The notes under the pieces: model-generated
Told to the model about the DNA's origin: nothing
Seen by the model: only the letters and a program-made list of their open reading frames with translations
Databases searched by the model: none
Assembly: GCA_947497175.1 (NCBI GenBank)
Contig: CANMFM010000006.1
Span: 124,001 to 188,000 of the forward strand
Source: an uncultured Aquimarina sp.
GTDB lineage: Bacteria; Bacteroidota; Bacteroidia; Flavobacteriales; Flavobacteriaceae
Length of the DNA: 64,000 nucleotides
Direction: 5' to 3'
Program-made: the position numbers and the translations under genes
In this document: positions 55,786 through 64,000 of the stretch, one piece after another
Layout: each line of letters opens with the position of its first letter
Position numbering within the stretch: position 1 is the stretch's first letter

Positions 55786-55828
55786 TTTTTTAACGAACTC
55801 AATCGTTTGAGCTAATTTCGTTAAAAAA
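55786..55828. promoter_or_regulatory. Nested perfect hairpin between divergent genes
   Basis: Outer arms TTTTTTAACGAA and TTCGTTAAAAAA (12 bp, perfect) enclose an inner stem CTCAA-TCGT-TTGAG. It lies 74 bp upstream of the EF-hand lipoprotein gene (minus) and 135 bp upstream of the CxxCH lipoprotein gene (plus), so a shared operator or a bidirectional attenuator is possible. Confidence 0.55.
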
Positions 55829-55963
55829 GCTCTTCAGCTAATAGTTAATAATACTTTTACAGTTCCTAATCGATACACTTTTACCACGCATTTTGCGCTA
55901 AATGCAATTTTCACCCTTCTTTTTTATATAAAATTCTGTTTTTTTGCTAAAAAAATAAGATTA

Positions 55964-57394
55964 ATGAGGTTAGTGTCAAGTTGTATAGTTTCGGTATGGG
56001 CTTTTGTCATAGCATTGGGTTGTAACTCTGAAACACATCAAAAAAAGAAGCCAATTGCGCAATCTACAGATAAGTATGTAAGTACAGGTGGAAAAATGAA
56101 TGAAAAACTGTTATGCCCAAATACAGTAAATGATGTTATTGTTAATTTGAATAGTTTAAACCCTCCTGCAAAGCCGGGAGAGCCTACAATGACAATCAAT
56201 GGCGTCCTAGAATTTATTCAGAAGAATAATATCAAAACGATTGCCGCTTTATTAAATCAACTACCAGTGCAGTATCGAAATAATTTTTCTCTGGTAGAAG
56301 AAACTAAAGGTGAAGGACAATCTAATTTACGATTTCCAAGAATTGTATTATTTGGTCCTGATGGTAGATTCTTAATGAACATTAGTACCAAACCGGATGA
56401 TCCAAAATATGATTTGTTAGATTGTGCAGAGCTTAACGAAGAAACTGGCATGTGGGAGTTTTCTCAATTTGATTTTACAGAAGAACGTCCAAAACTTCAT
56501 TCACGTCCTGAATCCTGTATTCGATGCCACGGAGATACGCCAAGACCAGTGTGGGGGACTAATATGGATTGGCCGGGAGTTTTTGGTGATAATGAAGCTG
56601 CAGGTCCTAATGGCGAAGCGTTGTCGTATAAACACGTATTAAGAATGAGAGAAATTATTGAGGGAAAGACATACTCTGATCGATTTGATTTTCTAAAATG
56701 GTCAGACCAGAAGTTACGTTCTGGAGGTATTCGACGTATAGCAGATCATGTTTTTGGAGCAGAGTTGTTGGTTTCTAATATGGCTATTGGTACTGCAACA
56801 GCCAGGGGAGTATTTAAACGAATGAAAAAAGAAAATCCAAAGACGTATAAGCAAACTAGAGAAGCATTACTATTATTAGGTTATGAATATATGATTCATG
56901 GTATTTTAAGTGATAATGAAAAAGTAGGTTTGGAAAAAATGATAGAAAACCTTGGAGGATCTGGTAATACTATAGATGATTTATTATTGGTATTAGGAAT
57001 TGACACCAAAGAAGCATTTTCATTAAGTACTTTGGCAAAAGAAGAACCACCAAAGACAGATTGGAGCCTTGGTGCCGGTGATTTATATGAACAGGTACTG
57101 CTTCAGGTTTTGCATGATTTAGCAATAGATGATCATGACCTGAATACCTTGTTAATTTCTGTTCCTAATACTCCCGGGGTTTTTGGATGTAAGGATTTAG
57201 GGAAAAATATAAAAGAGGTGGTTGATTTTAAAATGCTGCATATGCATCAATTATTGGGGAGTTCCAGATATGAAGTCAATAAGGTATACTACTCACAAGA
57301 TGCAGAAAATATAAAAGCGAAGGTTTTTATTCCTGCTTATGAAAAAATAGCACCATATTTAAAAAAGAAAATAAGAATAGATAACGTATTGTAA
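55964..57394 (+). CDS. Lipoprotein with a single CxxCH (haem c) motif, function unknown
   Basis: 476 residues. Lipobox ALGC (Cys20). The motif SCIRCHGD gives a CxxCH at residues 185-189, the covalent haem c attachment site, followed by RPVWGTNMDWPGVFGDNE. The rest is mostly helical with no second CxxCH and no di-haem peroxidase pattern that I can see. Family unknown to me. It would be a periplasmic or surface redox lipoprotein if haem is attached. Convergent with the big GH26 gene, with a terminator between. Confidence 0.72.
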   Translation: MRLVSSCIVSVWAFVIALGCNSETHQKKKPIAQSTDKYVSTGGKMNEKLLCPNTVNDVIVNLNSLNPPAKPGEPTMTINGVLEFIQKNNIKTIAALLNQLPVQYRNNFSLVEETKGEGQSNLRFPRIVLFGPDGRFLMNISTKPDDPKYDLLDCAELNEETGMWEFSQFDFTEERPKLHSRPESCIRCHGDTPRPVWGTNMDWPGVFGDNEAAGPNGEALSYKHVLRMREIIEGKTYSDRFDFLKWSDQKLRSGGIRRIADHVFGAELLVSNMAIGTATARGVFKRMKKENPKTYKQTREALLLLGYEYMIHGILSDNEKVGLEKMIENLGGSGNTIDDLLLVLGIDTKEAFSLSTLAKEEPPKTDWSLGAGDLYEQVLLQVLHDLAIDDHDLNTLLISVPNTPGVFGCKDLGKNIKEVVDFKMLHMHQLLGSSRYEVNKVYYSQDAENIKAKVFIPAYEKIAPYLKKKIRIDNVL

Positions 57395-57419
57395 ACGTAT
57401 TGCAATTTGATCAGAAATA

Positions 57420-57455
57420 AAGGGTTGATTCTACAAGAATCAACCCTTCTGTTTT
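57420..57455 (+). terminator. Bidirectional terminator between convergent genes
   Basis: Twelve-base-pair perfect stem AAGGGTTGATTC / GAATCAACCCTT, 5-nt loop, then TCTGTTTT. It starts 26 bp after the CxxCH lipoprotein stop and 51 bp beyond the GH26 stop on the other strand. Confidence 0.85.
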
Positions 57456-57505
57456 AAGTAATTAGTACCACAAAAAGACTATCCCCCCTTGCAAATTGAG
57501 CATGA

Positions 57506-60500
57506 TTAATCTAGTATTAAGGGCATAGTGGTTATAGATTTGTTGGTGTTGAGAATCGTAATTAAATACATTCCTTTTTCTACCGTACTTAAATTAACTT
57601 TTACTTTTGGTTCTGATGGTTTTGAGCGTATGGTCTTAATGAGCCTACCATTTAAATCACTAATTAATATTTTCGAGATATTTTTACTGTGTACAACAAA
57701 TACTCCTTTAGTCGGATTGGGAAATAGTAATGGTTTAGCTTCAGTTTTTTTACCTAATTGACGATTTGATGATAATTGTGATTGTAATAATTGATTGTTA
57801 AGATCGCTACTGCCGTGTAACCATATGGGTTTTTCTATTTCAGTTTTCCAGTTATTAGCAATAGTTGAGTGTACATGAACCCCGGCACGACCCCAATATC
57901 CATTAGCTCTGTTTCCTTGGCCAAATAATGCAGTATCATCTTCCCAATTAGCATTGATATAATGTACATGTCGTATGATATCACTATTAGTATATATATA
58001 TTCAAAGAAAGGAGTAAACCATTCACCCCAAACCTCATTTGCAGATTGGTTTACACAACCTTGAGCAGCAGTGCCATCCCATACATTAGAAATGTTGCAA
58101 TCTCTTAGATTGATCAAATCATACCCCTGTGGGGTAGACTCTGCGATATATACGGGCTTATTTTTACTTCTTGCAAAGGTAAGAACCTCGTTGGCTTTTT
58201 CTCTTTGAGTAGGAATTCTTGGTAAGACGGTCGTGGTTTCATCTGGAGTTACAAACCATGACAATCCCATCCAATCTACATAATCGTCACCTGGATACCA
58301 ACTTTCAATATTTCCAAAATTACCTTCTCCAAATTGTATATCAAGAACATCATCAATAGGAGAGGAGCTAGATTGCCAAACATAAGCTACATTAGCAACA
58401 CCTTCTGCACGCATGATATCAACTACGCGTTTGTAAGCAGCGATATAATTAGCTCTGTTTTCATAGCCTACATTCCAATTTCCATCAAATTCATATCCAA
58501 TTCTTAAATAGATTGCCCGATCACCGTATCTTTTGCAAAATGAGGCTAACCTTTTAATTTGATTATCCCATTGCCCTTGTCCAACTTGGGCCAGACATCC
58601 CTGACACCAATAATTAATTCCGTTTAGGGTAGCTTCGCCTTCGGTCATGCTTAATCCGATAGATACACTTGAATTCGGATAGGCCAAAATAGAACTCCTG
58701 GCATTTAGAGGGCCTGCTCCCCAATCTACATCAATAGTAGAGCCATTACCGTTAGTGGCTAATGCTCCATTAATAGTTTCTCCGAGTGCTCCATATTGGG
58801 GAAATTGAGAATCCAGTAGACTATAAAATGAAATATAAGTAGTAGTTCCTCCCATTGCAGGAAACCCTTTTCCCTGAACTCCACCATCATTATAATCTTT
58901 TATGGTTTTAAGATCTTGTCCTATGGTAAGTAAGATCTTATCGTTTGGAGGTAACAATTTTGCATTAAGAGTACTTGCGCTACAGGGTTGACAACTTCCT
59001 CCACAATCGACTCCTGTTTCATCTCCATTTTGGATACCATCATTACAAGTAGGAACACCTCCATTTTCATAAATTCTAACATTCCGAAAATAACTGGTAT
59101 TGCCTGATCCATTATCAAAATCATTTACCAGTACAAGATACATGTCAGTTTCTGTATAATAAGCTCCTACCGGAATACTAAATGAAGTATACCCGTTTGA
59201 CGTATAATCGAAATCACGATTTCCCCAGTTTTGGGTTCCGTATACTTGAAAAATCTGTGAAGAAGTTAACGATTCGTTGCTATCAAAACCTATCCCATGT
59301 ATTTCGCCTTGCGAGTTGCTTTGAAATTCAAATTCTAAAACAGTATTTGGTGTAATTGTATATCTAGTATTGGTTCTTCTCCAGGTATTATCTGTAAGCA
59401 CTGCTGTGGCACCATTATCCTGAATAGTAATAGTAGCAGCACTATCTTGATTAGAAAAAGAAGAAGTGCCTGTTTGATTAAAATTGATACAATCATTGCA
59501 ACCACCGCTGCTATTTGTATTAATGATTAATTCTCCAAGAGTTTGCGCACATTCATTGTTGCCCCATCTTGTATACAGTGTATATGACCCTGGAGATACA
59601 TTGGATATTGTAGTAGATCCGCTATTGTCCAGAACGTTATATGGATAGGTTATACCGCCGTCTATGCTAAACTCTATGTTTGTTCTTCCGGGGGTATCAG
59701 AGAAACTAAAAGTAATACTACCATCATTTGCGCCTTGAGAAGTCTCGTCTGTTTTATTTACTACAGCATTTGGGATATCTGCGCCAGTACAAGGTTCATT
59801 GCCGTCTCCGCTATTTTCGTTTATAAAGTTGAGGTAATCTACATTTAGAGCACTATCGCCGGTATTGTTTATTACTTGAAAAGAATCTCCTGTAGAAACC
59901 GTTGTATCAAAAGTAACCTTGGAATACGACCCTACCCAAGCGCCGTTAGAAGTAAAATTAAGATCGCCCTTATCTTGACCATTAATGAATACCGATATTT
60001 TTCCGGAGTTTTGTGAAGCATAAACAAACTCTACCTTGTTTGCTTTAGGAGCATTACTAATGGTAAAACTATTGCCAGGATCGTCAAGGTATGCAACTCC
60101 CTGTCCATTACTCGCTGCACCATCATTATAGTATTGAGATTGTCCAGAAAGAATACTGGTTTCAGCTTCTATCTTGGTAGTTGTGCTTCCTCCTGCGGGA
60201 TTACAAGGAGCACAGCTGCCACCACAATCTATGCCTGTTTCATTTCCATTTTGGATGCCATCACTACATGTAGGCTCTGGTCCGGTTGTTATACCGAGAT
60301 CACTTAATAGATTTGGGCCACCATGCAAAAAATTACCATTATTGATATAAGTATTCCAATTGTTAGCTATGGTATTGTTTGTTTCGATTCTGGTATCTCC
60401 CCAAAAACCATTATTGGCATCGGGCCATTTCCATTGTGGTTGTGATTGCCAATCGGCATTGATATAGGCAACCGCTCGTATCACATCTCTATTATTATCT

Positions 60501-61393
60501 ACAAAAGGGATTAATTGATCCTTGAAGAATTGATTCCAAATACCTTGACCTCCTAATTGTTGCGGTGATCCTGGATTGTCAAATGGATGAAACGTTCCTT
60601 GATCAAATTCATGATATTGCGCGGATACTTCGGCCATCATAATGGGCTTATTTTTGCTTCTTGCAAAGCTTAAAATATAATCCAGATTATCACCATTAAA
60701 GTTTTGATCAAAAAAGAAAAATGATAAGCCTACATAATCTACATACTTATCACCGGGATAATAACTATCAATACCATTTGGAGGGGTTTCTCCCCAGGTT
60801 GCAGATTGCCATACATAAGCTACGTTAGTTACCTGTCTTTGATTTAGGTAGTTTACGATATAACGATATGCAGCTTGATATTTATTTGGATTATAATTAT
60901 TCCAGGGGCCATCAAACTCGTATCCAATTCTTAAATAAATGGGCCTGGGTGCGTTTCTATTTGCAAATGCAGCAAATTTATCCAGTTCATCATTATGTTG
61001 GCCATTAACGATTTCGGTTAATCCATTAGGGTGATCTTCTCCCTGACCGTCTGCCTCTTCAACCATCCACAGACCAATGATCAATGCAGAATTAGGATAT
61101 CGATCTAATGCTGCTTGTGAGCCAATATCACCTGCGCCATAATTTGTAATATTATTTAATCCACCCATAGTATATATATCGGTATACATGGTGACTCCAG
61201 CTGGAATAGGAAATCGCCCGCTATTAACATAACCCGAAACAGATCCCAGATCCTGACCAAGTATGAGCATGGTTTTCCCGTTAATAGGGGCAAATTTTCC
61301 TGGTATCGTATTTTGTGGAAATAATGTAAAGCATCCTATTAAAAATGCACAGCACCATAAAAGTACATCTGTTGTTTTTTTAGTAATTAACAT
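57506..61393 (-). CDS. T9SS-exported bimodular GH26 enzyme, probable beta-1,3-xylanase
   Basis: 1295 residues. Order: signal peptide (1-26); GH26 barrel A (about 38-360; MLILGQDLGSVSGYVNSG, YLRIGYEFDGPWNNY with Glu159, MMAEVSAQ with Glu255); Cys-rich linker (376-397); CBM6/35-like module (about 405-525, TKIEAETSILSG ... LNVDYLNF); SprB-like beta repeat (535-625); a second beta-sandwich module (632-778, HGIGFDSNESLTSS, QVYGTQNWG) of unassigned family, CBM31 being one candidate; second Cys-rich linker (783-804); GH26 barrel B (about 812-1200, Glu968 in GYEFDGNW, Glu1085 in YIAEST); T9SS type-A sorting domain (about 1222-1295, LLFPNPTKGVFVV, KGMYLITI). Both barrels keep the two catalytic Glu. 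Secreted or surface-attached attack on the polymer is inferred. Confidence 0.9.
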   Translation of the reverse strand: MLITKKTTDVLLWCCAFLIGCFTLFPQNTIPGKFAPINGKTMLILGQDLGSVSGYVNSGRFPIPAGVTMYTDIYTMGGLNNITNYGAGDIGSQAALDRYPNSALIIGLWMVEEADGQGEDHPNGLTEIVNGQHNDELDKFAAFANRNAPRPIYLRIGYEFDGPWNNYNPNKYQAAYRYIVNYLNQRQVTNVAYVWQSATWGETPPNGIDSYYPGDKYVDYVGLSFFFFDQNFNGDNLDYILSFARSKNKPIMMAEVSAQYHEFDQGTFHPFDNPGSPQQLGGQGIWNQFFKDQLIPFVDNNRDVIRAVAYINADWQSQPQWKWPDANNGFWGDTRIETNNTIANNWNTYINNGNFLHGGPNLLSDLGITTGPEPTCSDGIQNGNETGIDCGGSCAPCNPAGGSTTTKIEAETSILSGQSQYYNDGAASNGQGVAYLDDPGNSFTISNAPKANKVEFVYASQNSGKISVFINGQDKGDLNFTSNGAWVGSYSKVTFDTTVSTGDSFQVINNTGDSALNVDYLNFINENSGDGNEPCTGADIPNAVVNKTDETSQGANDGSITFSFSDTPGRTNIEFSIDGGITYPYNVLDNSGSTTISNVSPGSYTLYTRWGNNECAQTLGELIINTNSSGGCNDCINFNQTGTSSFSNQDSAATITIQDNGATAVLTDNTWRRTNTRYTITPNTVLEFEFQSNSQGEIHGIGFDSNESLTSSQIFQVYGTQNWGNRDFDYTSNGYTSFSIPVGAYYTETDMYLVLVNDFDNGSGNTSYFRNVRIYENGGVPTCNDGIQNGDETGVDCGGSCQPCSASTLNAKLLPPNDKILLTIGQDLKTIKDYNDGGVQGKGFPAMGGTTTYISFYSLLDSQFPQYGALGETINGALATNGNGSTIDVDWGAGPLNARSSILAYPNSSVSIGLSMTEGEATLNGINYWCQGCLAQVGQGQWDNQIKRLASFCKRYGDRAIYLRIGYEFDGNWNVGYENRANYIAAYKRVVDIMRAEGVANVAYVWQSSSSPIDDVLDIQFGEGNFGNIESWYPGDDYVDWMGLSWFVTPDETTTVLPRIPTQREKANEVLTFARSKNKPVYIAESTPQGYDLINLRDCNISNVWDGTAAQGCVNQSANEVWGEWFTPFFEYIYTNSDIIRHVHYINANWEDDTALFGQGNRANGYWGRAGVHVHSTIANNWKTEIEKPIWLHGSSDLNNQLLQSQLSSNRQLGKKTEAKPLLFPNPTKGVFVVHSKNISKILISDLNGRLIKTIRSKPSEPKVKVNLSTVEKGMYLITILNTNKSITTMPLILD

Positions 61394-61456
61394 GATTAGT
61401 GAGTTTAGATTGGCAATCGAATAGATAATTGCGGTATATTTTATTAATTAACTAAA

Positions 61457-61487
61457 ATTATTACATATTTTATAAAGATGTAATAAT
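61457..61487. promoter_or_regulatory. Inverted repeat upstream of the GH26 gene
   Basis: ATTATTACAT (61457-61466) and ATGTAATAAT (61478-61487) are perfect inverse complements 11 nt apart, 64-94 bp before the GH26 start. Spacing fits a dimeric regulator site over or near the promoter; the neighbouring LuxR-type regulator is the obvious candidate. Confidence 0.5.
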
Positions 61488-61579
61488 GCGTGTACGGCGA
61501 AAATACGAGAAGACTACAGTTTTACTACTCAAATTACATGTTGGGGGATGTTACCCTATTGGTTGATAAAATAAGTTGC

Positions 61580-64000
61580 TTAGAATCGAATGATATAGTC
61601 AGTAAGATTAACAGAGGTATCAAGATTCATTTTTTTCCTTACTCTGAAACGCAATGACTCAACACCCCGATATGAAATTCCCATTAAGGGTGCAATTTCT
61701 TTACTGGATAGGTTTAATTTTAAATAAGCACATAGTCTTATTTCTCGATGGCTTAACTCTGGATATTTTTCTTTTAATCGTTCTAACGAGTTGTCATGAA
61801 TTTGATTAAAGTGCGTTTCAAAATGTTTCCAGTTGTTATCACCTTTTATTTGATCTTCCAGTAATTTTATAGCGTACCTCAGTTGTTTCCTAATTCTTCC
61901 ATCAGACTGATTATAAATCTCATCTAAAGATTTTTTTAATTGTAATAACTGATTATCTATTTGTACAGTTTGCATAGCGGATGATGCAAGCTCTTTATTT
62001 CTGGATTCGAGATTTTCTTTAAGAAATTTATTGTCTTTCTTTATTTTTTCATTTTTGGCCTTTAATCGTTTTTCTTCAAATTTTATTTTCTGAATTTCAA
62101 TCTCTCTCTTATGTGCAATTTTTAATTTTTCCACACTTTTTTTACGTTGCTCATTTTTGATCCGGATAAACGCATATAAGCCAAGAAGCAATAAGGCTCC
62201 ATAAACAATAAACATAGGTATTGATCTATACCACGGAGGATTAATTTTAAATTTGAAAGAAGTTTCGTTTCCAATTTTATGATACACATTTTTTGCTCTT
62301 ACCCTAAATGTATATTCGCCCGCAGGTAAAAAATTATATTCTTTTTGTGTTTCGGTACTCCAATCAGACCACTCTTCATCAAGTCCTTCGAGATAGGTTT
62401 GGTACATGATCAAATTTGGATGCTCATACAGCGGGGCGACGAACGAAAAACTTAATTTATTGAGCCTAAAAGGTATGGCTTTAGTAATTGAATCTTTTCG
62501 GATACCAGTTACATAATTTTCAACATTACCATAAATCATTGAATCTTTCACAGAAACATTTCTTAATAATGTATTGAAATCTTTATTGTAGTTTAGGTTC
62601 ACATCTTCACGGTAGATGATCAATCCATTTTTAGAAGTGAACCCTATGTCCTTATTGTCAAAAACTATAAACTCTTCGAAGGCGGGAACAAGTTGTGTTT
62701 TTAATCGTTGAAACGGAACACGTTCTAGCGTATGATTTCCGTTTGAAGAAAAATTTATAATCCCAATATCATCTTCTCTATCATATCCCTGAATAAAAAG
62801 TACCCTGTTCTCTGATATGTTGGTTAAGTTGCGCACCAAGTTATGATTGGTTAATATGCTTGTATATTTACTATCAACAAGCATGGAGTCTGTTTTTTTA
62901 TCATAATGATAAACCCCAAGTTGAGTGCCGAATAATTGTTCATCATTGGTGTCGAGCAAACTGATAAATAAATTTCCAGGAAATCCTTTTTTTTGATCAT
63001 AAAGGGTGAGATCGACCACTTTGGTTATATCAGAATTTAACTGTAGATGGTAGACACCTTTATATCCATGCGATATCCAAATTGAATTTGAGGTATCAAA
63101 AATGACTTCCCTGGAAGTTTTATCAAACCCCTGGATCTTATGTTTTATTTTCCACGAACCATTACTCTTTTGATATACATATAGACCTTTATATGTTCCT
63201 TGAAGTATAAGATCTTTTTTACCTGGAACTTTTATAAAGTTCCATCCACCATTAATATTACTTATAGGGATTGCCTTATTATTTTGAAGAATAAAAGATC
63301 CATCGTGCGCTCCTATAAATAATTGTTGTTCAATTACGGATAAGTTCCAGATTTGCCCATTTACTCCAGGAATTTTCTCAAATACATCATCATGATTAGT
63401 TAGGGGCCATTTACTAGAATACAAACCATTAGATGTAGCAACATATAAGGTGTCATTGTATTTTTCTACATCGTAGGTTGTGCCAAAAATTCCATCATTT
63501 TCTGATAAGGTATAAAAAGGTGATTTTAACTCAACATAGCTAATACTTCCTTCTAGAGTGATCCATAAGTTTTTAGATTCATCTAGATATAAATCTAATA
63601 CTGTATTGCTTAGAAGTTTATTATCTCTATTTAGGTTCTGTAAGAGATTACCTTGTTTATCAAGAAATAAGACTCCGTTATTAGTGGTGCCAATACAATA
63701 TATATTTTCTTCAATACAGATACTGGAGGTGATATTAATTGTTGAAGAGTCAAAATGTTCTGGATTTCCCCAAGGTTTCATTTCGTTATTCTCAAATAAG
63801 TAAATACCCTTTTTAGCCGTGAAAATTAATAGTGAACTGCTGTCATAAGGCAATATTTTTTCAATGGTATATTTAGAGAATAATGAAGCAGGATACATTG
63901 GTTGGATTAGGTCATCATTGAGCGTATATATCGTATTTAAATAATCTACAAAATAGAGTTTACCATTACTCTTTGTGACATATTTGATTCCATTAATTTT
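61580..64000 (-). CDS. Propeller/Y_Y_Y transmembrane LuxR-type regulator (partial, N-terminus beyond window)
   Basis: 806 residues are visible; the frame stays open to the window edge, so the start is missing (an internal ATG at 63898 is not the true start). The first 570 residues are two-component-regulator-type propeller repeats (TNNGVLFLDKQGN, ATSNGLYSSKWP). A Y_Y_Y domain follows (YQTYLEGLDEEWSDWSTETQ, FLPAGEYTFRVRAKN), one transmembrane helix (IPMFIVYGALLLLGLYAFI), a long coiled coil rich in Lys/Glu, and a C-terminal LuxR HTH (YPELSHREIRLCAYLKLNLS, SKEIAPLMGISYRGVESL). No histidine-kinase or receiver domain is present, so it must signal directly from periplasm to DNA. Likely senses an oligosaccharide of the PUL. 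Confidence 0.9.
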   Translation of the reverse strand, partial: KINGIKYVTKSNGKLYFVDYLNTIYTLNDDLIQPMYPASLFSKYTIEKILPYDSSSLLIFTAKKGIYLFENNEMKPWGNPEHFDSSTINITSSICIEENIYCIGTTNNGVLFLDKQGNLLQNLNRDNKLLSNTVLDLYLDESKNLWITLEGSISYVELKSPFYTLSENDGIFGTTYDVEKYNDTLYVATSNGLYSSKWPLTNHDDVFEKIPGVNGQIWNLSVIEQQLFIGAHDGSFILQNNKAIPISNINGGWNFIKVPGKKDLILQGTYKGLYVYQKSNGSWKIKHKIQGFDKTSREVIFDTSNSIWISHGYKGVYHLQLNSDITKVVDLTLYDQKKGFPGNLFISLLDTNDEQLFGTQLGVYHYDKKTDSMLVDSKYTSILTNHNLVRNLTNISENRVLFIQGYDREDDIGIINFSSNGNHTLERVPFQRLKTQLVPAFEEFIVFDNKDIGFTSKNGLIIYREDVNLNYNKDFNTLLRNVSVKDSMIYGNVENYVTGIRKDSITKAIPFRLNKLSFSFVAPLYEHPNLIMYQTYLEGLDEEWSDWSTETQKEYNFLPAGEYTFRVRAKNVYHKIGNETSFKFKINPPWYRSIPMFIVYGALLLLGLYAFIRIKNEQRKKSVEKLKIAHKREIEIQKIKFEEKRLKAKNEKIKKDNKFLKENLESRNKELASSAMQTVQIDNQLLQLKKSLDEIYNQSDGRIRKQLRYAIKLLEDQIKGDNNWKHFETHFNQIHDNSLERLKEKYPELSHREIRLCAYLKLNLSSKEIAPLMGISYRGVESLRFRVRKKMNLDTSVNLTDYIIRF

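Noticed and set aside
57388-57403. TTGTAAACGTATTGCA as a LacI-type operator
   Set aside because: It spans the 3' end of the CxxCH lipoprotein gene and lies between convergent genes, where no promoter is expected.
57506-61393. Beta-mannanase call for the GH26 domains
   Set aside because: GH26 alone suggests mannanase, but the acid/base motif is YEFDG rather than the mannanase form and the operon handles xylose, with no mannose genes. It stays possible until tested.
63558-63803. Plus-strand frame inside the LuxR-type regulator
   Set aside because: Antisense shadow of a well-supported coding region with no domain of its own.

Overview
The window reads as chromosomal DNA of a marine member of the Flavobacteriaceae (Bacteroidota). 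I base this on AT-rich intergenic DNA, few Shine-Dalgarno sequences, TAnnTTTG-type -7 promoter boxes, many lipoproteins with short lipoboxes, SusC/SusD proteins, a FecI/FecR/TonB-receptor cassette, FAS1 lipoproteins and a protein with a type IX secretion (T9SS) C-terminal signal. An Aquimarina-like genus is my guess from overall character, not something I could test.

Left part (1-32 kb). The minus strand opens with a truncated TonB-dependent receptor (STN domain), its FecR anti-sigma factor and an ECF sigma factor. Three surface lipoproteins follow, two of them with triple FAS1 domains. Then comes a largely housekeeping stretch: ffh, folD, an SH3 protein with an Ala-rich coil, a lipoprotein MsrA, rho, a DUF4293 membrane protein, a YfcE-type phosphoesterase, truA, an MsbA-like exporter, the c-di-AMP synthase cdaA, folP, a DUF1599 protein, a DoxX-type membrane protein, a lone OppB-type permease, tpiA, prmA and clpS. 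A secreted HEIGH-type metallopeptidase and a TetR/ABC/HlyD/TolC export operon close this half. The ABC subunit of that operon has a strikingly degenerate ATPase domain.

Right part (32.5-64 kb). This is a large polysaccharide utilization locus (PUL). It holds SusC, SusD, a new-looking Cys-rich surface lipoprotein and a GH16 lipoprotein. Next is a compact run of eleven genes: xylulokinase, xylose isomerase, a sodium/sugar symporter, a transaldolase-like aldolase, a PhyH-type dioxygenase, a GH-A clan hydrolase, a Gfo/Idh/MocA dehydrogenase, an MFS sugar porter, a GH43 beta-xylosidase, a GH26 lipoprotein and an aldose epimerase. A LacI-family regulator, an EF-hand lipoprotein, a CxxCH lipoprotein, a 1295-residue T9SS-exported enzyme with two GH26 domains, and a propeller/Y_Y_Y/LuxR transmembrane regulator cut by the window edge complete it.

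How it fits together (inference). The three GH26 catalytic domains carry a YEFDG...W acid/base motif like that of marine beta-1,3-xylanases rather than the usual mannanase motif, and the catabolic genes are specific for xylose. The locus therefore most likely degrades beta-1,3-xylan (green algal walls) or a mixed-linkage algal xylan. The exported GH26 enzyme would cut the polymer, SusC/SusD would import fragments, the lipoprotein GH26, GH16 and GH-A enzymes would trim them, GH43 would release xylose in the cytoplasm, and mutarotase, XylA, XylB and the aldolase would feed the pentose phosphate pathway. Other points of interest are seven copies of a 41-bp tandem repeat behind the PUL operon, a LacI-type operator upstream of susC, and a shared Cys-rich linker that recurs in three PUL proteins.
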